Source: Streptomyces sp. MNU76 (GTDB lineage Bacteria > Actinomycetota > Actinomycetes > Streptomycetales > Streptomycetaceae). From it: a stretch of DNA of 64,000 bases. Where the stretch lies: assembly GCF_020982545.1 (NCBI RefSeq), contig NZ_JAJKLK010000023.1, forward strand, positions 149,952-213,951. Direction: 5' to 3'. The notes beneath the pieces were generated by a model. That model was not told the origin of the DNA. It searched no databases and worked only from the letters and a program-made list of their open reading frames with translations. Every line of letters starts with the position of its first letter. Position 1 is the first letter of the stretch. Shown piece by piece: positions 1-8,626 of the stretch. Both the position numbers and the translations under genes were made by a program.

Positions 1-1281
1 GTGATCGGTGCAGTCCGTTGTTCAGGACTGATGGTAGAGACGGCTCGTTCGCGGCGTCTGCAGGCTTCCGAAGTTGTGGACGCATGGAATGCTGTGCGCG
101 ACCGGGCGACTCGAACGATGCCCGTGTTCGACCAGAATGGTGAGCGGCTGCGAGTTGAGCCGCCACGAATCGAGACTGACCCGATAAGGGCGGCTCTGCT
201 GGATTCCTTGAACGGGGCACGGGCGGCCCTGCAGGATTACATGGTTCTACTCGTTGCCGAACTGCACGCTGTGCAAGCTGCCAGCCCGAAGCTGGGCCCC
301 TGGTGCAACTGGGTAGAGCAGGCAGCGCGGCAGCTCACCCACGCAGTTGGTCGCTGGGAGAACCCCCCTGAGCCTGACGGCAAGGTGCCGTCAGAGGCGG
401 CGATGGAGTTGACCCGGGCGGCGCAGATGCTTGCCGGTGCCTGGCGCGGGGACGACGTTACTGAGCCCCCACTATCGCTGACATTGCTTCAATCCCAGGA
501 CGACGAGACTGATCTTGCGCGTGAGGCGCGGCTGCATCGCGAACTGCTTGACCGGGCCAAGCCGTGGAGCAGAGTGACGCACCGACAGTTCGATGCTGAC
601 CTCTATGAAGAACTCGTGTGTGCGGCAGGCAACGTGGCCCATCTGCCGCAGTTGCTATCGCTATTGCCTGTGGGCCTGGAAACGACCACGCGACTCGCCG
701 CGGGAGTGGCGCGCAACGTTGATGACTCTACCCTGCGGGTGCTAATCGATCGGGCTGGCGAAATCCGTCCTTTGGCTGTTGCGGGATTTCTTCTGAAGCA
801 CTTGGCCATCATGGCCGGAGAAACTGACCGTGGTGAAATCCGCGACGCAGCGCACGAGAAAGTCCGGCAGATTTTGCTGGCTGAGCAGTGGCAAGATGTG
901 GAAGTCTGGGAGGCAAATCAGGCATATGTCCTGCATCTGCTGCACTGGACCGCACAGTTCAGTGACCCCAGCCGGGTACGTATGACCCTGGAGTCGGCTC
1001 TTGAGCAAGATGCTGATTTGTTGCCGCTGTTGCTCGCTGGCGTGGCGCAGTGGAGTGAGCCATTCGACGATGGTCGGGGAGGAGTGATAAGAGGACCGTC
1101 GTCTCGAATCGACCGTCTGCCAGACTGGGTCCCGACCACCTTCGTCTTGGCCTTGATCAGTGAACGAATGCCAGACGTAGTGGCTGCGGACGAAGACACA
1201 TGCGAGCGATACACAGACGAAGCTGAACGTTACGCCTCCCAGGTTCTGTGGCTGGCGGCCGGCAACCCGTCACCCTGGTGA
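1..1281 (+). CDS. Hypothetical helical protein, possibly 5'-truncated by window edge
   Basis: The reading frame is open from base 1 (GTG) to a TGA at 1279-1281, 426 residues. Because it starts at the first base, the true start may lie outside the window. The product looks soluble and mostly helical, with many Leu/Ala/Glu heptad-like stretches (for example around residues 60-110 and 200-300). I see no signal peptide, membrane segment or catalytic motif, and I do not recognise the family. Codon use is less GC3-biased than in the core genes further right, in keeping with accessory DNA near an integration scar. Function unknown. Confidence 0.6.
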   Translation: MIGAVRCSGLMVETARSRRLQASEVVDAWNAVRDRATRTMPVFDQNGERLRVEPPRIETDPIRAALLDSLNGARAALQDYMVLLVAELHAVQAASPKLGPWCNWVEQAARQLTHAVGRWENPPEPDGKVPSEAAMELTRAAQMLAGAWRGDDVTEPPLSLTLLQSQDDETDLAREARLHRELLDRAKPWSRVTHRQFDADLYEELVCAAGNVAHLPQLLSLLPVGLETTTRLAAGVARNVDDSTLRVLIDRAGEIRPLAVAGFLLKHLAIMAGETDRGEIRDAAHEKVRQILLAEQWQDVEVWEANQAYVLHLLHWTAQFSDPSRVRMTLESALEQDADLLPLLLAGVAQWSEPFDDGRGGVIRGPSSRIDRLPDWVPTTFVLALISERMPDVVAADEDTCERYTDEAERYASQVLWLAAGNPSPW

Positions 1282-1544
1282 ACGCTGGCGTTCATCGGTG
1301 CACATGACTCGCCAACGATGGCACTGGCCAACGACTTTCGGCCTCGTTGCCTGGTAGATCTACTACCGCCTGGCAGTCGCCGCACAGCTCACCCAACTCC
1401 CATCACAGCCAGATCAGCATCACCATGGACGTGGACGCGCACGGCGTGCAGGACACTCAGCGCGAGGCAATCAGCCACATGGATCGGCTGCTCAAGCGGC
1501 GGCCGGTTGTGAGTGACCGTCCTCGTTGATGTCAAAAGTGGATG
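1282..1544. other. Gene-poor spacer
   Basis: Only overlapping short frames are present, for example a 34-codon frame at 1425-1529. None has a convincing ribosome binding site. I see no supported gene here. Confidence 0.4.
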
Positions 1545-1545
1545 T

Positions 1546-1580
1546 CAAAGGCCCCGGATCATGATCGGTCTGGGCCTTTG
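1546..1580 (-). terminator. Hairpin just 3' of the tRNA fragment
   Basis: CAAAGGCCC at 1546-1554 pairs with GGGCCTTTG at 1572-1580, a 9-bp stem with a 17-nt loop. It lies immediately downstream, on the minus strand, of the tRNA-Arg 3' fragment. That is where the native tRNA terminator would be, so it probably came along with the tRNA end. Confidence 0.5.
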
Positions 1581-1583
1581 CGC

Positions 1584-1629
1584 TGGTGCCTCGGCAGGAT
1601 TCGAACCTGCGACACCCGCTTTAGGAGAG
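1584..1629 (-). other. tRNA-Arg(CCT) 3' fragment, probable attachment-site scar
   Basis: Read on the minus strand, this is the 3' part of a tRNA: an anticodon loop with CCT (loop CTCCTAA), the 3' anticodon strand, variable region, a full T arm with GGTTCGAATCC, the acceptor strand GAGGCAC, and an encoded CCA. The sequence beyond 1629 does not provide the 5' anticodon strand, D arm or 5' acceptor, so it is not a functional tRNA. Actinomycete integrative elements recombine within tRNA 3' ends and leave exactly this kind of fragment at one boundary. Whether it belongs to the integrase at 6587-7804 or to another element is unknown, because no matching core lies downstream of that integrase. Confidence 0.75.
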
Positions 1630-1951
1630 AGGCTGGGGCGTCGTGCCGATGACCTGGGGCTTCGATGACTGGTGAGATGCCCAGCAACTCGACCGCTAGA
1701 CACCCTCGTTGACCGTGACTGACCGCTGCATCTGACACGGCAGTGGCACGAACCTCAGCCGACGACAGCCAGCCACGACGGCGGGTGCGCCGGCCGACCA
1801 GGCGCGCGTATGCCTCGCTGCACCCCCACCGCCCTCCGCCACGCTGCCGCTGTCGTCGACCAGAGCAAGCCGCGACGGCCGTCCCGTAACGACGGTGCCT
1901 GAGCCCTCAGCTTGGGAAGATTAGTCCTGCGGATGCTGGAACGCGGTCCTT

Positions 1952-1998
1952 GTAGTCGGGTCGCCCGGGGGTGAGATTCCCCCGGGCGACCCGACTAC
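1952..1998. terminator. Perfect 20-bp-stem hairpin
   Basis: Positions 1952-1971 are the exact reverse complement of 1979-1998, with a 7-nt loop (tgagatt). The stem is very GC-rich and would fold in either transcript direction. With no clear gene on either side it may be an orphan bidirectional terminator or a relic of mobile DNA. Confidence 0.6.
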
Positions 1999-2490
1999 AG
2001 GCAGCCTGTACAACTGACCTGTGCAGGTGCCAGGTTGACAAAGAGATCCGCTTGACGTGACCCTGACCACAGCTGAATTCCGTGGCTGGGGACATCCCTG
2101 CGACATAGAGTTGCGGCAGCCCTCGTTCACGATCAGTGAGGGGCACGCCAAGGACAGCGCGACCGCGATCAGCGAAACGTCCACGGATGGGCCGGGGCCA
2201 CCAGCTGCACACGCAAGGGGGGCGTAGAGCGCTGATCACCGGATGGACGCGCATTCCACGTAAAGGACTGCGACAAGAAGGAATCGCCAGGGAGTGCGGT
2301 CCGCACACGAGGGGTCGGCGTCCAGAACGGAACCATCAGACGCATGGAGAGCCTGAAACTTTACGCGCCTCCCCAAGGATCGCACACTACTTCACGCAAC
2401 ACGGTTCACTGGAATCAATACCAAATATTCACTTCACTCACTCTCGGAATGCGGGATTGTTGACGCAGTTGAAGTGAAGGGGGAAATCAC
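1999..2490. other. Gene-poor region upstream of the metalloprotease
   Basis: Short open frames exist on both strands (about 113 codons plus, 133 codons minus) but none has convincing protein character or a ribosome binding site. GC content drops towards 2380-2480, as expected for the promoter of the gene at 2491. I see no supported gene. Confidence 0.4.
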
Positions 2491-3072
2491 ATGAGACACC
2501 ACATTCTAAGAAGGCTGGACAGGGCACGTCGGGCCAGAACAAGCAGGACCCCTGTTCATGCAGTGGTGCTCTGCATCACTGTCGCCACACTCACACTCCT
2601 CGGTCACGCCACCACCGCCACCGCCGACTCCCGGGGCAATTCATCAGTGGACAATAAAGAGATCCGCTGGGAGGACGAGACGAAATTCGATGACGCTCGG
2701 AAATGGGCACATACCGCCTGGAACAATAAGAAGTACAACCTGACAACCATCAAGATCGCTCCGGATGAATGGGACACCATCACCGACCTTGAGTGGCGCG
2801 ACGAGAACCGCAGCGATGTCAGATGGGTTGGCGCCTGGGGTGGACTACCGGGCGCGGACAGAATCTACCTGAACAAGCACTTTCTCGACACGGGAAAGAA
2901 GTACGGCAAGAAGGGTTGGCGCCGGAAAGCAGCTGCGCACGAACTCGGCCATGCACTCGGCTTCAACCACAAGGTCAACGGAACACTCATGTCAAAGACC
3001 ATCGGCTACATCCCCGCAAACGCCCGGCCGACCGCAACTGACCGCAAGGCATACCACGACCTCTGGGACTGA
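2491..3072 (+). CDS. Secreted matrixin-like zinc metalloprotease
   Basis: A 193-aa exported protein. The N-terminus is strongly basic with Arg pairs, followed by a hydrophobic stretch at about residues 22-38 and a likely cleavage site near ATADS (about residue 46). The zinc motif HExxHxxGxxH starts at His150 (HELGHALGFNH: ligands His150, His154, His160; base Glu151). The following GTLM may supply the metzincin Met-turn. The mature domain would be about 145 aa, a minimal metzincin. A strong Shine-Dalgarno (aaggggg) precedes the ATG. The next gene starts 3 nt after the stop, so the two are probably one transcript. Peptidase assignment is firm; the substrate is unknown. Confidence 0.85.
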   Translation: MRHHILRRLDRARRARTSRTPVHAVVLCITVATLTLLGHATTATADSRGNSSVDNKEIRWEDETKFDDARKWAHTAWNNKKYNLTTIKIAPDEWDTITDLEWRDENRSDVRWVGAWGGLPGADRIYLNKHFLDTGKKYGKKGWRRKAAAHELGHALGFNHKVNGTLMSKTIGYIPANARPTATDRKAYHDLWD

Positions 3073-3075
3073 TCA

Positions 3076-3711
3076 ATGACAAAGAAAAAGACCATCCTCA
3101 TGTCCGTGACCGCAGCCGTGATTCTAGGTGCGTGCGGCATCGGCGCCACCGTCTACTGGAACGAATACGAGCCAGACATTCCCGAGACCGGGGAGATGCA
3201 TCTGACGTACGACGTCGATTTCTCCGTAGACGAGAACCTTGCAGGCGGCGCCCAGGATCTCTTCTACGGAAAGGTCACGGCTCTGAAGGGCCAGAAGGAC
3301 CTTGGCATGGGTCCCGAGACCCAGTTCGCGGTCGCAGTGCAGCGCGTCTTCAAGGGAGATGTCACCGGCACCATCGTCGTCAACCAGCAGGGTGGCACCA
3401 CCGATGAAGGAACCGTTGTCCTTCCTGAGGGCGACAAGCTACTGCAAGTGGGAAAGCGTTACCTGTTCGCCACGAACTACCACGAGGAGCAGCGATTCAA
3501 CACGCTGATTCCTGTTTATGGCGACCAGTTGATCCCTGATACCGAGGCCCCGGCCCCTGGCGCGCCAGACGCTGACGGCGACGGGCAGTCCACTATGTCG
3601 GACCGGTGGACGGCAGCGGTCAAGAACCAGAATGACCTCTCCTCCGCACCCCCGGAGGTTGAGCCGACCGAGGAGCCGGACGAGGACCCGACGCCGAAAG
3701 CCAGTCCCTGA
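3076..3711 (+). CDS. Putative lipoprotein or membrane-anchored surface protein
   Basis: 211 aa. The N-terminus is KKK followed by a hydrophobic stretch containing L-G-A-C with Cys20, a plausible lipobox; otherwise the stretch would act as an uncleaved anchor. The middle is a beta-rich domain of unrecognised family (about residues 40-160). The C-terminal 50 residues are rich in Pro, Glu and Asp and look disordered. It follows the metalloprotease by 3 nt, so the two are probably co-transcribed. It could be the protease's partner, substrate or inhibitor, but that is inference from position only. The left inverted repeat of the IS begins 65 bp after the stop. Confidence 0.7.
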   Translation: MTKKKTILMSVTAAVILGACGIGATVYWNEYEPDIPETGEMHLTYDVDFSVDENLAGGAQDLFYGKVTALKGQKDLGMGPETQFAVAVQRVFKGDVTGTIVVNQQGGTTDEGTVVLPEGDKLLQVGKRYLFATNYHEEQRFNTLIPVYGDQLIPDTEAPAPGAPDADGDGQSTMSDRWTAAVKNQNDLSSAPPEVEPTEEPDEDPTPKASP

Positions 3712-3776
3712 CGGCAGCCGCCGCAAAACCCGGAGATCCGCCCCTGCCCACGTGTTCCGAAATCGAGCACCTGAAG

Positions 3777-5151
3777 GGGTCTGTACGGTGAGCGGTGTAA
3801 CTCCCGAGCTGGAAGCGACAGTTGATGACTGACGTGGCGAGTGATATCGGGGCCGGGGAGGCCGTTGTGAGTGGGGCGGGCGCCGTGGATGACGGGCTGG
3901 TCGCCGAGCTGGTGGCCCGGGCCCGGGCCGGTGGGGTGAAGCTCACCGGGGAGGGCGGCCTGCTGCAGCAGCTGACGAAGCGGGTGCTGGAGTCCGCGCT
4001 GGAAGGCGAACTCACCGATCATCTGGGGCACGAGTTCGGTGAGCGGGCCGGGGGGCGGCCGGGAGAACTACCGCAACGGGCACCGGCCCAAGACGGTGAT
4101 CACCGAGTCGGGGCCGGTCGAGATCGCGGTGCCGCGGGACCGGGCCGGGTCGTTCGAGCCGCAGCTGGTCAAGAAGCGGCAGCGGCGTCTGGGCGGGGTG
4201 GACGAGATGGTCCTGTCGCTGTCGGCGAAAGGGCTCACGCACGGGGAGATCTCCGCGCATCTCGCCGAGGTGTACGGCGCGGAGATCTCCAAGTCCACCA
4301 TCTCCACGATCACCGACAGCGTGATGGCCGGCATGACGGAATGGCAGAACCGTCCCCTGGACAGCGTCTACCCGGTCGTCTTCATCGACTGTGTGAACGT
4401 GAAGGTCAGGGACGGGCAGGTCGCCAACCGGCCCGTCTACATGGCGGTGGCGGTCACCGCCGAGGGACACCGGGACATCCTGGGCCTGTGGATCGGCGAC
4501 GGCGGTGAAGGTGCAAAGTACTGGCTTCAGGTCCTGACCGAGGTCAAGAACCGCGGCGCGGCCGATGTCCTGATGCTGGTCTGCGACGGTCTGACCGGCC
4601 TCCCGGACGCCGTGAATACGGTCTGGCCTGCGACGATCGTCCAGACCTGTGTCGTTCACCTATTGAGGAACAGCTTTCGTTACGCGGCCCGGCAGGACTG
4701 GGAGAAGATCGCGAAGGCGCTCAGGCCCGTCTATACCGCGCCGACCGAGGAGGCCGCGCTGGAGCGGTTCGTGGAGTTCACTGACACCTGGGGCGGGAAG
4801 TATCCGGCGATCGTCCGGCTCTGGGAGGCGGCCTGGGCGGAGTTCGTGCCTTTCCTCCGGTTCGATGTGGAGATCCGCAAGATCGTCTGCACCACGAACG
4901 CGATCGAGAGCATCAACGCGCGGATCCGCAAGGCCGTCCGGGCCCGAGGGCACTTCCCAACCGACCAGGCCGCTCTCAAGTGCGTCTACCTGGCCGTCAT
5001 GAGCCTGGACCCGACCGGCACCGGACGCAAACGCTGGACCATGCGCTGGAAGGCCGCACTCCAAGCCTTCGACATCACCTTCGACGGCCGGCTCACCGCC
5101 GGACGCCGCTGAACAAAACCGACTGAGTTCCACCGTTCGCTACACAGACCC
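3777..5151 (+). mobile_element. IS256/mutator-type insertion sequence
   Basis: The left end begins GGGTCTGTACGGTGAGC at 3777. The right end (5125-5151) is its imperfect inverted copy, ending ACAGACCC. A second copy with the same left end lies at 21026. Total length is about 1.37 kb with one frameshifted transposase. The 8-bp flanks (acctgaag on the left, gcacgacg on the right) do not match, so no target duplication remains. The right flank is the middle of repSA while the left flank is unrelated, which implies a deletion or rearrangement at the IS after insertion. Confidence 0.85.
3825..5112 (+). pseudogene. IS256-family (mutator-type) transposase, frameshifted
   Basis: The N-terminal part (from ATG 3825, about 78 codons) contains the typical LTGEGGLLQQLTKRVLESAL segment. 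The rest, from about position 4060, continues one frame later as ENYRNGH and runs to TGA 5112 with the full mutator-type catalytic core (VVFIDCVNVK, CDGLTGLPDAV, TTNAIESINARIRK). The switch falls in a G/C-rich run near 4050-4065 and needs one extra base. The second copy at 21074 reads straight through the same spot, so a one-base insertion in this copy is the simplest view. Together the parts make about 428 aa, normal for the family. Confidence 0.85.
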
Positions 5152-6358
5152 GCACGACGTCGACACCACGACCGGCGAGATCGGCCGCGTCCTCCACCAC
5201 CTCGACTCCACCGACCTCCCGGCCGGCCAACTCCTCGTCCGCTGCAACAACCGCCGTACGACTCGGTGCGCGGCCTGCTCCGAGGTCTACCGGCGCGACA
5301 CCTTCCACCTGATCACCTCCGGCCTGCGCGGCGGCAAGGGCACCCCCGAACACGTCGCCACCCACCCCCGCGTCTTCGCCACCTTCACCGCACCGAGCTT
5401 CGGACCGGTCCACAACCGGCCCTCCAGCGGACGGCCCTGCCGCTGCGGCACCCGCCACGACCAGGACGACGCCCAACTCGGCACCGCGCTCGCCCCAGAC
5501 ACTTACGACTACGAAGCGGCCGTTCTCTGGAACGCCCACGCCGGTCCGCTCTGGCGACGCTTCTCCACCTACCTGCGCCGAGAGGTCGCCAAGCGCGCTG
5601 GCCTGTCACAACGCCGGTTTCGCGACCACGCCCGCGTCTCCTTCGCCAAGGTCGCCGAGTACCAAAAGCGCGGCGCCTTCCACTTCCACGCCGTCATCCG
5701 CATCGACGGCCCCACCGGCGGCGACACCCCACCCCCGGCCTGGGCCACCGCCGAACTGCTCACCGACGCCATCGAAACAGCGGCGGCCAAGGTCCGAGTC
5801 GACGGCCCGGTCATCGACGGACGCGCCCACACCTTCACCTTCGGCCGCCAACTCGACGTCCGCGCCATCCGCTCCGCCGACTTCAACGACGGCCAGGAGC
5901 TGACCGAACGCGCGGTCGCCGCGTACATCGCCAAGTACGCCACCAAGGGCGCCGAGACCGCCACGGGAGCTCTCGACCGGCCGTTGAAGTTCGCCGCCGA
6001 GCTGGCCCAGCTCGACATCAGCGACCACGCCCGCCGACTCATCCGAACCGCCTGGTTCCTCGGCGCACGCAAGGATCTCGAACACCTCCGCCTGCGCGCC
6101 TGGGCCCACATGCTCGGCTTCCGCGGCCACTTCTCCACCAAGTCCCGCCGCTACTCCACCACCCTCGGCGCCCTCCGTCACGCCCGCGCCGAATGGCGCC
6201 GCGCCCAAGCCGCAACGGCCAACGGACCCGCGCCCGACACGACGTACGTCCTCGCGCACTGGGTCTTCGCCGGAACCGGACTCTCCGACACCGAAGCCTG
6301 GCTTGCCTCATCGCTCGAACCCGCCCCCGGAACAGAAGGAGAGCCGACCCATGGCTAA
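5152..6358 (+). pseudogene. repSA: RepSA-type replication initiator, 5' end lost at the IS junction
   Basis: The frame with codons at 5153, 5156 and so on is open from the IS edge to TAA 6356-6358, about 402 residues, with no start codon of its own before the IS. It has the RepSA look: a Cys-containing segment near the start (CNNRRTTRCAACSEVYRRD), an HFHAVIRIDG motif resembling the HUH metal site of rolling-circle initiators, an AYIAKYATKGAET segment, and a C-terminus RAWAHMLGFRGHFSTKSRRYS. RepSA proteins are about 450-460 aa, so roughly 50-60 N-terminal residues are missing. Its stop overlaps the xis start by 8 nt, as in pSAM2-like elements (repSA-xis-int). The element probably cannot replicate autonomously. 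Confidence 0.85.
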
Positions 6359-6587
6359 GCGCCATCTCGCCGTTGTAGAAGCGGCAGCCGAACCGCACGC
6401 TCTGCCTTCGCGGTACCTGACTCCTCTGGACGTTGCCGAGATCCTGGGCGTGCCGGTCGAGACGGTCTACCAGTGGCGGCGGAAGCGCACTGGGCCGCGT
6501 GGCTTCCGGGTTGGCCGGCATCTGCGCTACGACCCCGTGGACGTGCGGGCCTGGGTCGAGTCCCTGATGGAAGGGGCTGCTGCCTGA
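6351..6587 (+). CDS. xis: Excisionase-like helix-turn-helix protein
   Basis: 78 aa from ATG 6351, chosen because a GGAG-type ribosome site (gaaggagag) lies just upstream; an in-frame upstream start at 6303 lacks one. Residues 20-72 form a MerR-like winged helix of the AlpA/Xis type (LTPLDVAEILGVPVETVYQWRR, then GFRVGRHLRYDPVDVRAWVES). In pSAM2-type elements this protein directs excision by the integrase. Its TGA overlaps the integrase ATG by one base, so translation is probably coupled. Confidence 0.85.
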   Translation: MAKRHLAVVEAAAEPHALPSRYLTPLDVAEILGVPVETVYQWRRKRTGPRGFRVGRHLRYDPVDVRAWVESLMEGAAA

Positions 6588-7804
6588 TGGCCGGGCACAT
6601 CCAAGACCGCTGGTACAGGACGGAGACCGGGCCGGACGGGAAGGCTCGCAAGGTCAAGACGGAGCGGTACGGCACTGGGTCCCGTTACCGGGCCCGGTAC
6701 ATCGGGCCGGACGGTACCGAGAAGTCCAAGAGCTTCCCCGACCGGCAGAAGCGGCTCGCTGATCAGTGGCTGGCGCACACTGAGGCCGACATGGCGCGCG
6801 GGCAGTACATCGACCCGCGTGCGGCTCGGATCACCTTCGAGCAGTACGCCGAGAAGTGGGTGACTCACGCGCCGGATCCGAACACCCAGGCGTCGATGGA
6901 GTCACAGCTTCGGCTACACGCCTTCCCCTACCTGGGCTCGCGTCCGCTCGGCTCCTTCCAGCCTGCTCACATCCGTGACTGGGTCGGGAAGCTGCAAGAG
7001 AACGGTGTCCGGGGTTCGTACGCCCGGACGATCTACTCCAACGTGCGTGCCGCGCTGAGTGCGGCCGTGGACGACGGGCATCTCCCCCGGAATCCGTGTG
7101 CTGCCCGCTCGGTCCGGCCGCCGACGGTGGACGTCAAGCGCGTCGCTCCCTGGACGCCGGAACGGGTCTTCGCCGTGCGGGCCGCCATGCCTGAGCGGTA
7201 CCAAGCCATGGTCGACCTGGGTGGCGGCTGCGGGCTCCGCCAGGGGGAGATCCTTGGCGTCGCCGTCGACGCGATCGACTTCGAGTCGGACACGCTTCAC
7301 GTGGTCCAGCAACTGAAGCTGAGCCGGAGCAAGGCGGTGTTCGCTCCGCCCAAGGGCGGCAAGCTGCGGGATGTGCCGCTTCCTGGGCCTGTCGCTGATG
7401 CGCTCCGGGAGCAAATGAAGCGGTTCCCGCCGGTCGAGATCACCTTGCCGTGGAAGGTGGCGGACGGGCCTGCGGTGAGCAAGCGGCTGATCTTCACCGG
7501 GCCTCGTGGCGGGCATGTCTGGCGCACGTCGCTCAACGAGGAAGCGTGGAAACCAGCGCTCGCCGCTGCCGGGGTCATCCCGGTCCGGCAGCGCGGCCAG
7601 CCCTACGCCGAGTCCCGCGAGAACGGCATGCACGCGCTCCGGCACTTCTACGCCTCGGTGCTCCTGGACGCTGGCGAGAACATCAAGGCTCTCGCCGAGT
7701 ACCTGGGGCACTCCGACCCCGGCCTCACTCTGCGTGTGTACGCGCACCTCATGCCGTCCAGCCAGGAGCGCACCCGCAAGGCGATAGCTGCCGTATTCAC
7801 CTGA
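6587..7804 (+). CDS. int: Tyrosine-recombinase integrase
   Basis: 405 aa, starting at ATG 6587 inside the xis stop (TGATG). The N-terminal part has an arm-binding-like basic region and a SAM-like core-binding domain (about residues 85-175, ITFEQYAEKWVTHAP onward). The catalytic domain keeps the signature residues: Arg218 (GLRQGEIL), His349-x-x-Arg352 (HALRHFYAS), a His in LGHSDPGLT, and the nucleophile Tyr385 (RVYAHLM). The gene looks intact and could still act on attachment sites even though repSA is broken. Direct repeats that may be its arm-type sites lie just downstream. Confidence 0.93.
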   Translation: MAGHIQDRWYRTETGPDGKARKVKTERYGTGSRYRARYIGPDGTEKSKSFPDRQKRLADQWLAHTEADMARGQYIDPRAARITFEQYAEKWVTHAPDPNTQASMESQLRLHAFPYLGSRPLGSFQPAHIRDWVGKLQENGVRGSYARTIYSNVRAALSAAVDDGHLPRNPCAARSVRPPTVDVKRVAPWTPERVFAVRAAMPERYQAMVDLGGGCGLRQGEILGVAVDAIDFESDTLHVVQQLKLSRSKAVFAPPKGGKLRDVPLPGPVADALREQMKRFPPVEITLPWKVADGPAVSKRLIFTGPRGGHVWRTSLNEEAWKPALAAAGVIPVRQRGQPYAESRENGMHALRHFYASVLLDAGENIKALAEYLGHSDPGLTLRVYAHLMPSSQERTRKAIAAVFT

Positions 7805-7870
7805 TGCGGCATACCGGGAAAGAGCCTCAGACCAACCGCCAGTGAACAATTCCTCAGCCCGCAATACGGG

Positions 7871-8035
7871 AGCTAGCATTTGGAATCACCACACGTGAAT
7901 GCTGTACACGCAGCGGAATTACCGAAGCTAGCATTTGGAATCACCACACGTGAATGCTGTACACGCAGCGGAATTACCGAAGCTAGCATTTGGAATCACC
8001 ACACGTGAACGCTGTACACGCAAGGACATGCCAAA
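7871..8035. repeat. Three 55-bp tandem direct repeats downstream of int
   Basis: Units start at 7871, 7926 and 7981 with agctagcatttggaatcac. The first two are identical; the third diverges in its last third. Each contains an inverted pair AGCATT/AATGCT 17 nt apart plus the palindromes GCTAGC, CACGTG and TGTACA. Iterated sites directly behind an integrase are candidate integrase/Xis arm sites or replication iterons of the element. The rest of 7805-8281 holds no supported gene. Confidence 0.9.
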
Positions 8036-8281
8036 GTCCAGGTTCATCCCTGCCGACCGGTAGCCCCTGACGAGCGGGCGAGTGCGCGGCTAGGTGACCT
8101 GATGGACCACTCCCACCCAGCAGTTAGACCTGGGTTTTTCAGCAACTCATCTCCCTCCTCGCACGAGCCCGTATCGCTCCAACGGAGAAACGTACGACCA
8201 CGCTGACGGTTTTAGCTGCGGATTTGTAGCGGCACTCATTAGGCCGCTAAAGTCCACCCAGCCGTCGAGAGAACAAGAGAA

Positions 8282-8308
8282 GGGCCGCTCACGGGCATGA
8301 GCGGCCCC
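8282..8308. terminator. Hairpin terminator
   Basis: GGGCCGCTC at 8282-8290 pairs with GAGCGGCCC at 8299-8307 (9 bp) around an 8-nt loop. It sits upstream of the small gene at 8352 and marks the end of the integrated region. Confidence 0.6.
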
Positions 8309-8351
8309 TCGCCCGTCGGCACATTTGTTCACCAGCACAATAGGAGAAGCA

Positions 8352-8540
8352 ATGCCACCTACGGAGAGGCCCATGGTGCCACGACGCGGACTGCGTATCG
8401 ACCTCATCCCGCGTGAACTGCCTCTGGGCCTCATCGGCCTCGGCGGCGCAACGCTCGCCGTGTGGGTCGGCGCCGAACCCGTCGCTGTCCTCCCACTGGC
8501 CTTCCTCGTGTCGGTCAGGGTGAGACTCCACCGCATCTGA
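8352..8540 (+). CDS. Small membrane protein, 62 aa
   Basis: ATG 8352 is preceded by aggagaagca, a good ribosome site. The basic N-terminus (MVPRRGLRIDLIP) is followed by a continuous hydrophobic stretch from about residue 24 to 55 that could make one long or two short membrane helices. Small proteins of this kind occur in Streptomyces integrative elements, sometimes as Spd-like spread proteins, but I cannot assign it. A bidirectional hairpin follows the stop. Confidence 0.6.
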   Translation: MPPTERPMVPRRGLRIDLIPRELPLGLIGLGGATLAVWVGAEPVAVLPLAFLVSVRVRLHRI

Positions 8541-8575
8541 GCCCGACGGCCCAGAGACGGCCCCAGCACAACAAC

Positions 8576-8613
8576 GAGCCCCCTACCAGCGGACAACCCG
8601 CAGGTAGGGGGCT
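8576..8613. terminator. Bidirectional terminator shared with gpmA
   Basis: AGCCCCCCTACC at 8576-8587 pairs with GGTAGGGGGCT at 8603-8613. It lies between the convergent 8352 gene and gpmA and can stop both. Confidence 0.7.
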
Positions 8614-8626
8614 TGATCAGCTCTGG

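Noticed and set aside
1318..1529. Two overlapping short plus-strand frames after the first gene
   Set aside because: No ribosome site and only the last 34 codons look protein-like; too weak to call.
8038..8058. Sequence CAGGTTCATCCCTGCCGA resembling a tRNA T arm behind the integrase, a possible second attachment core
   Set aside because: It is only partly similar to the tRNA fragment at 1584-1629, lies in the opposite orientation for a direct attachment repeat and cannot form a proper T stem-loop.
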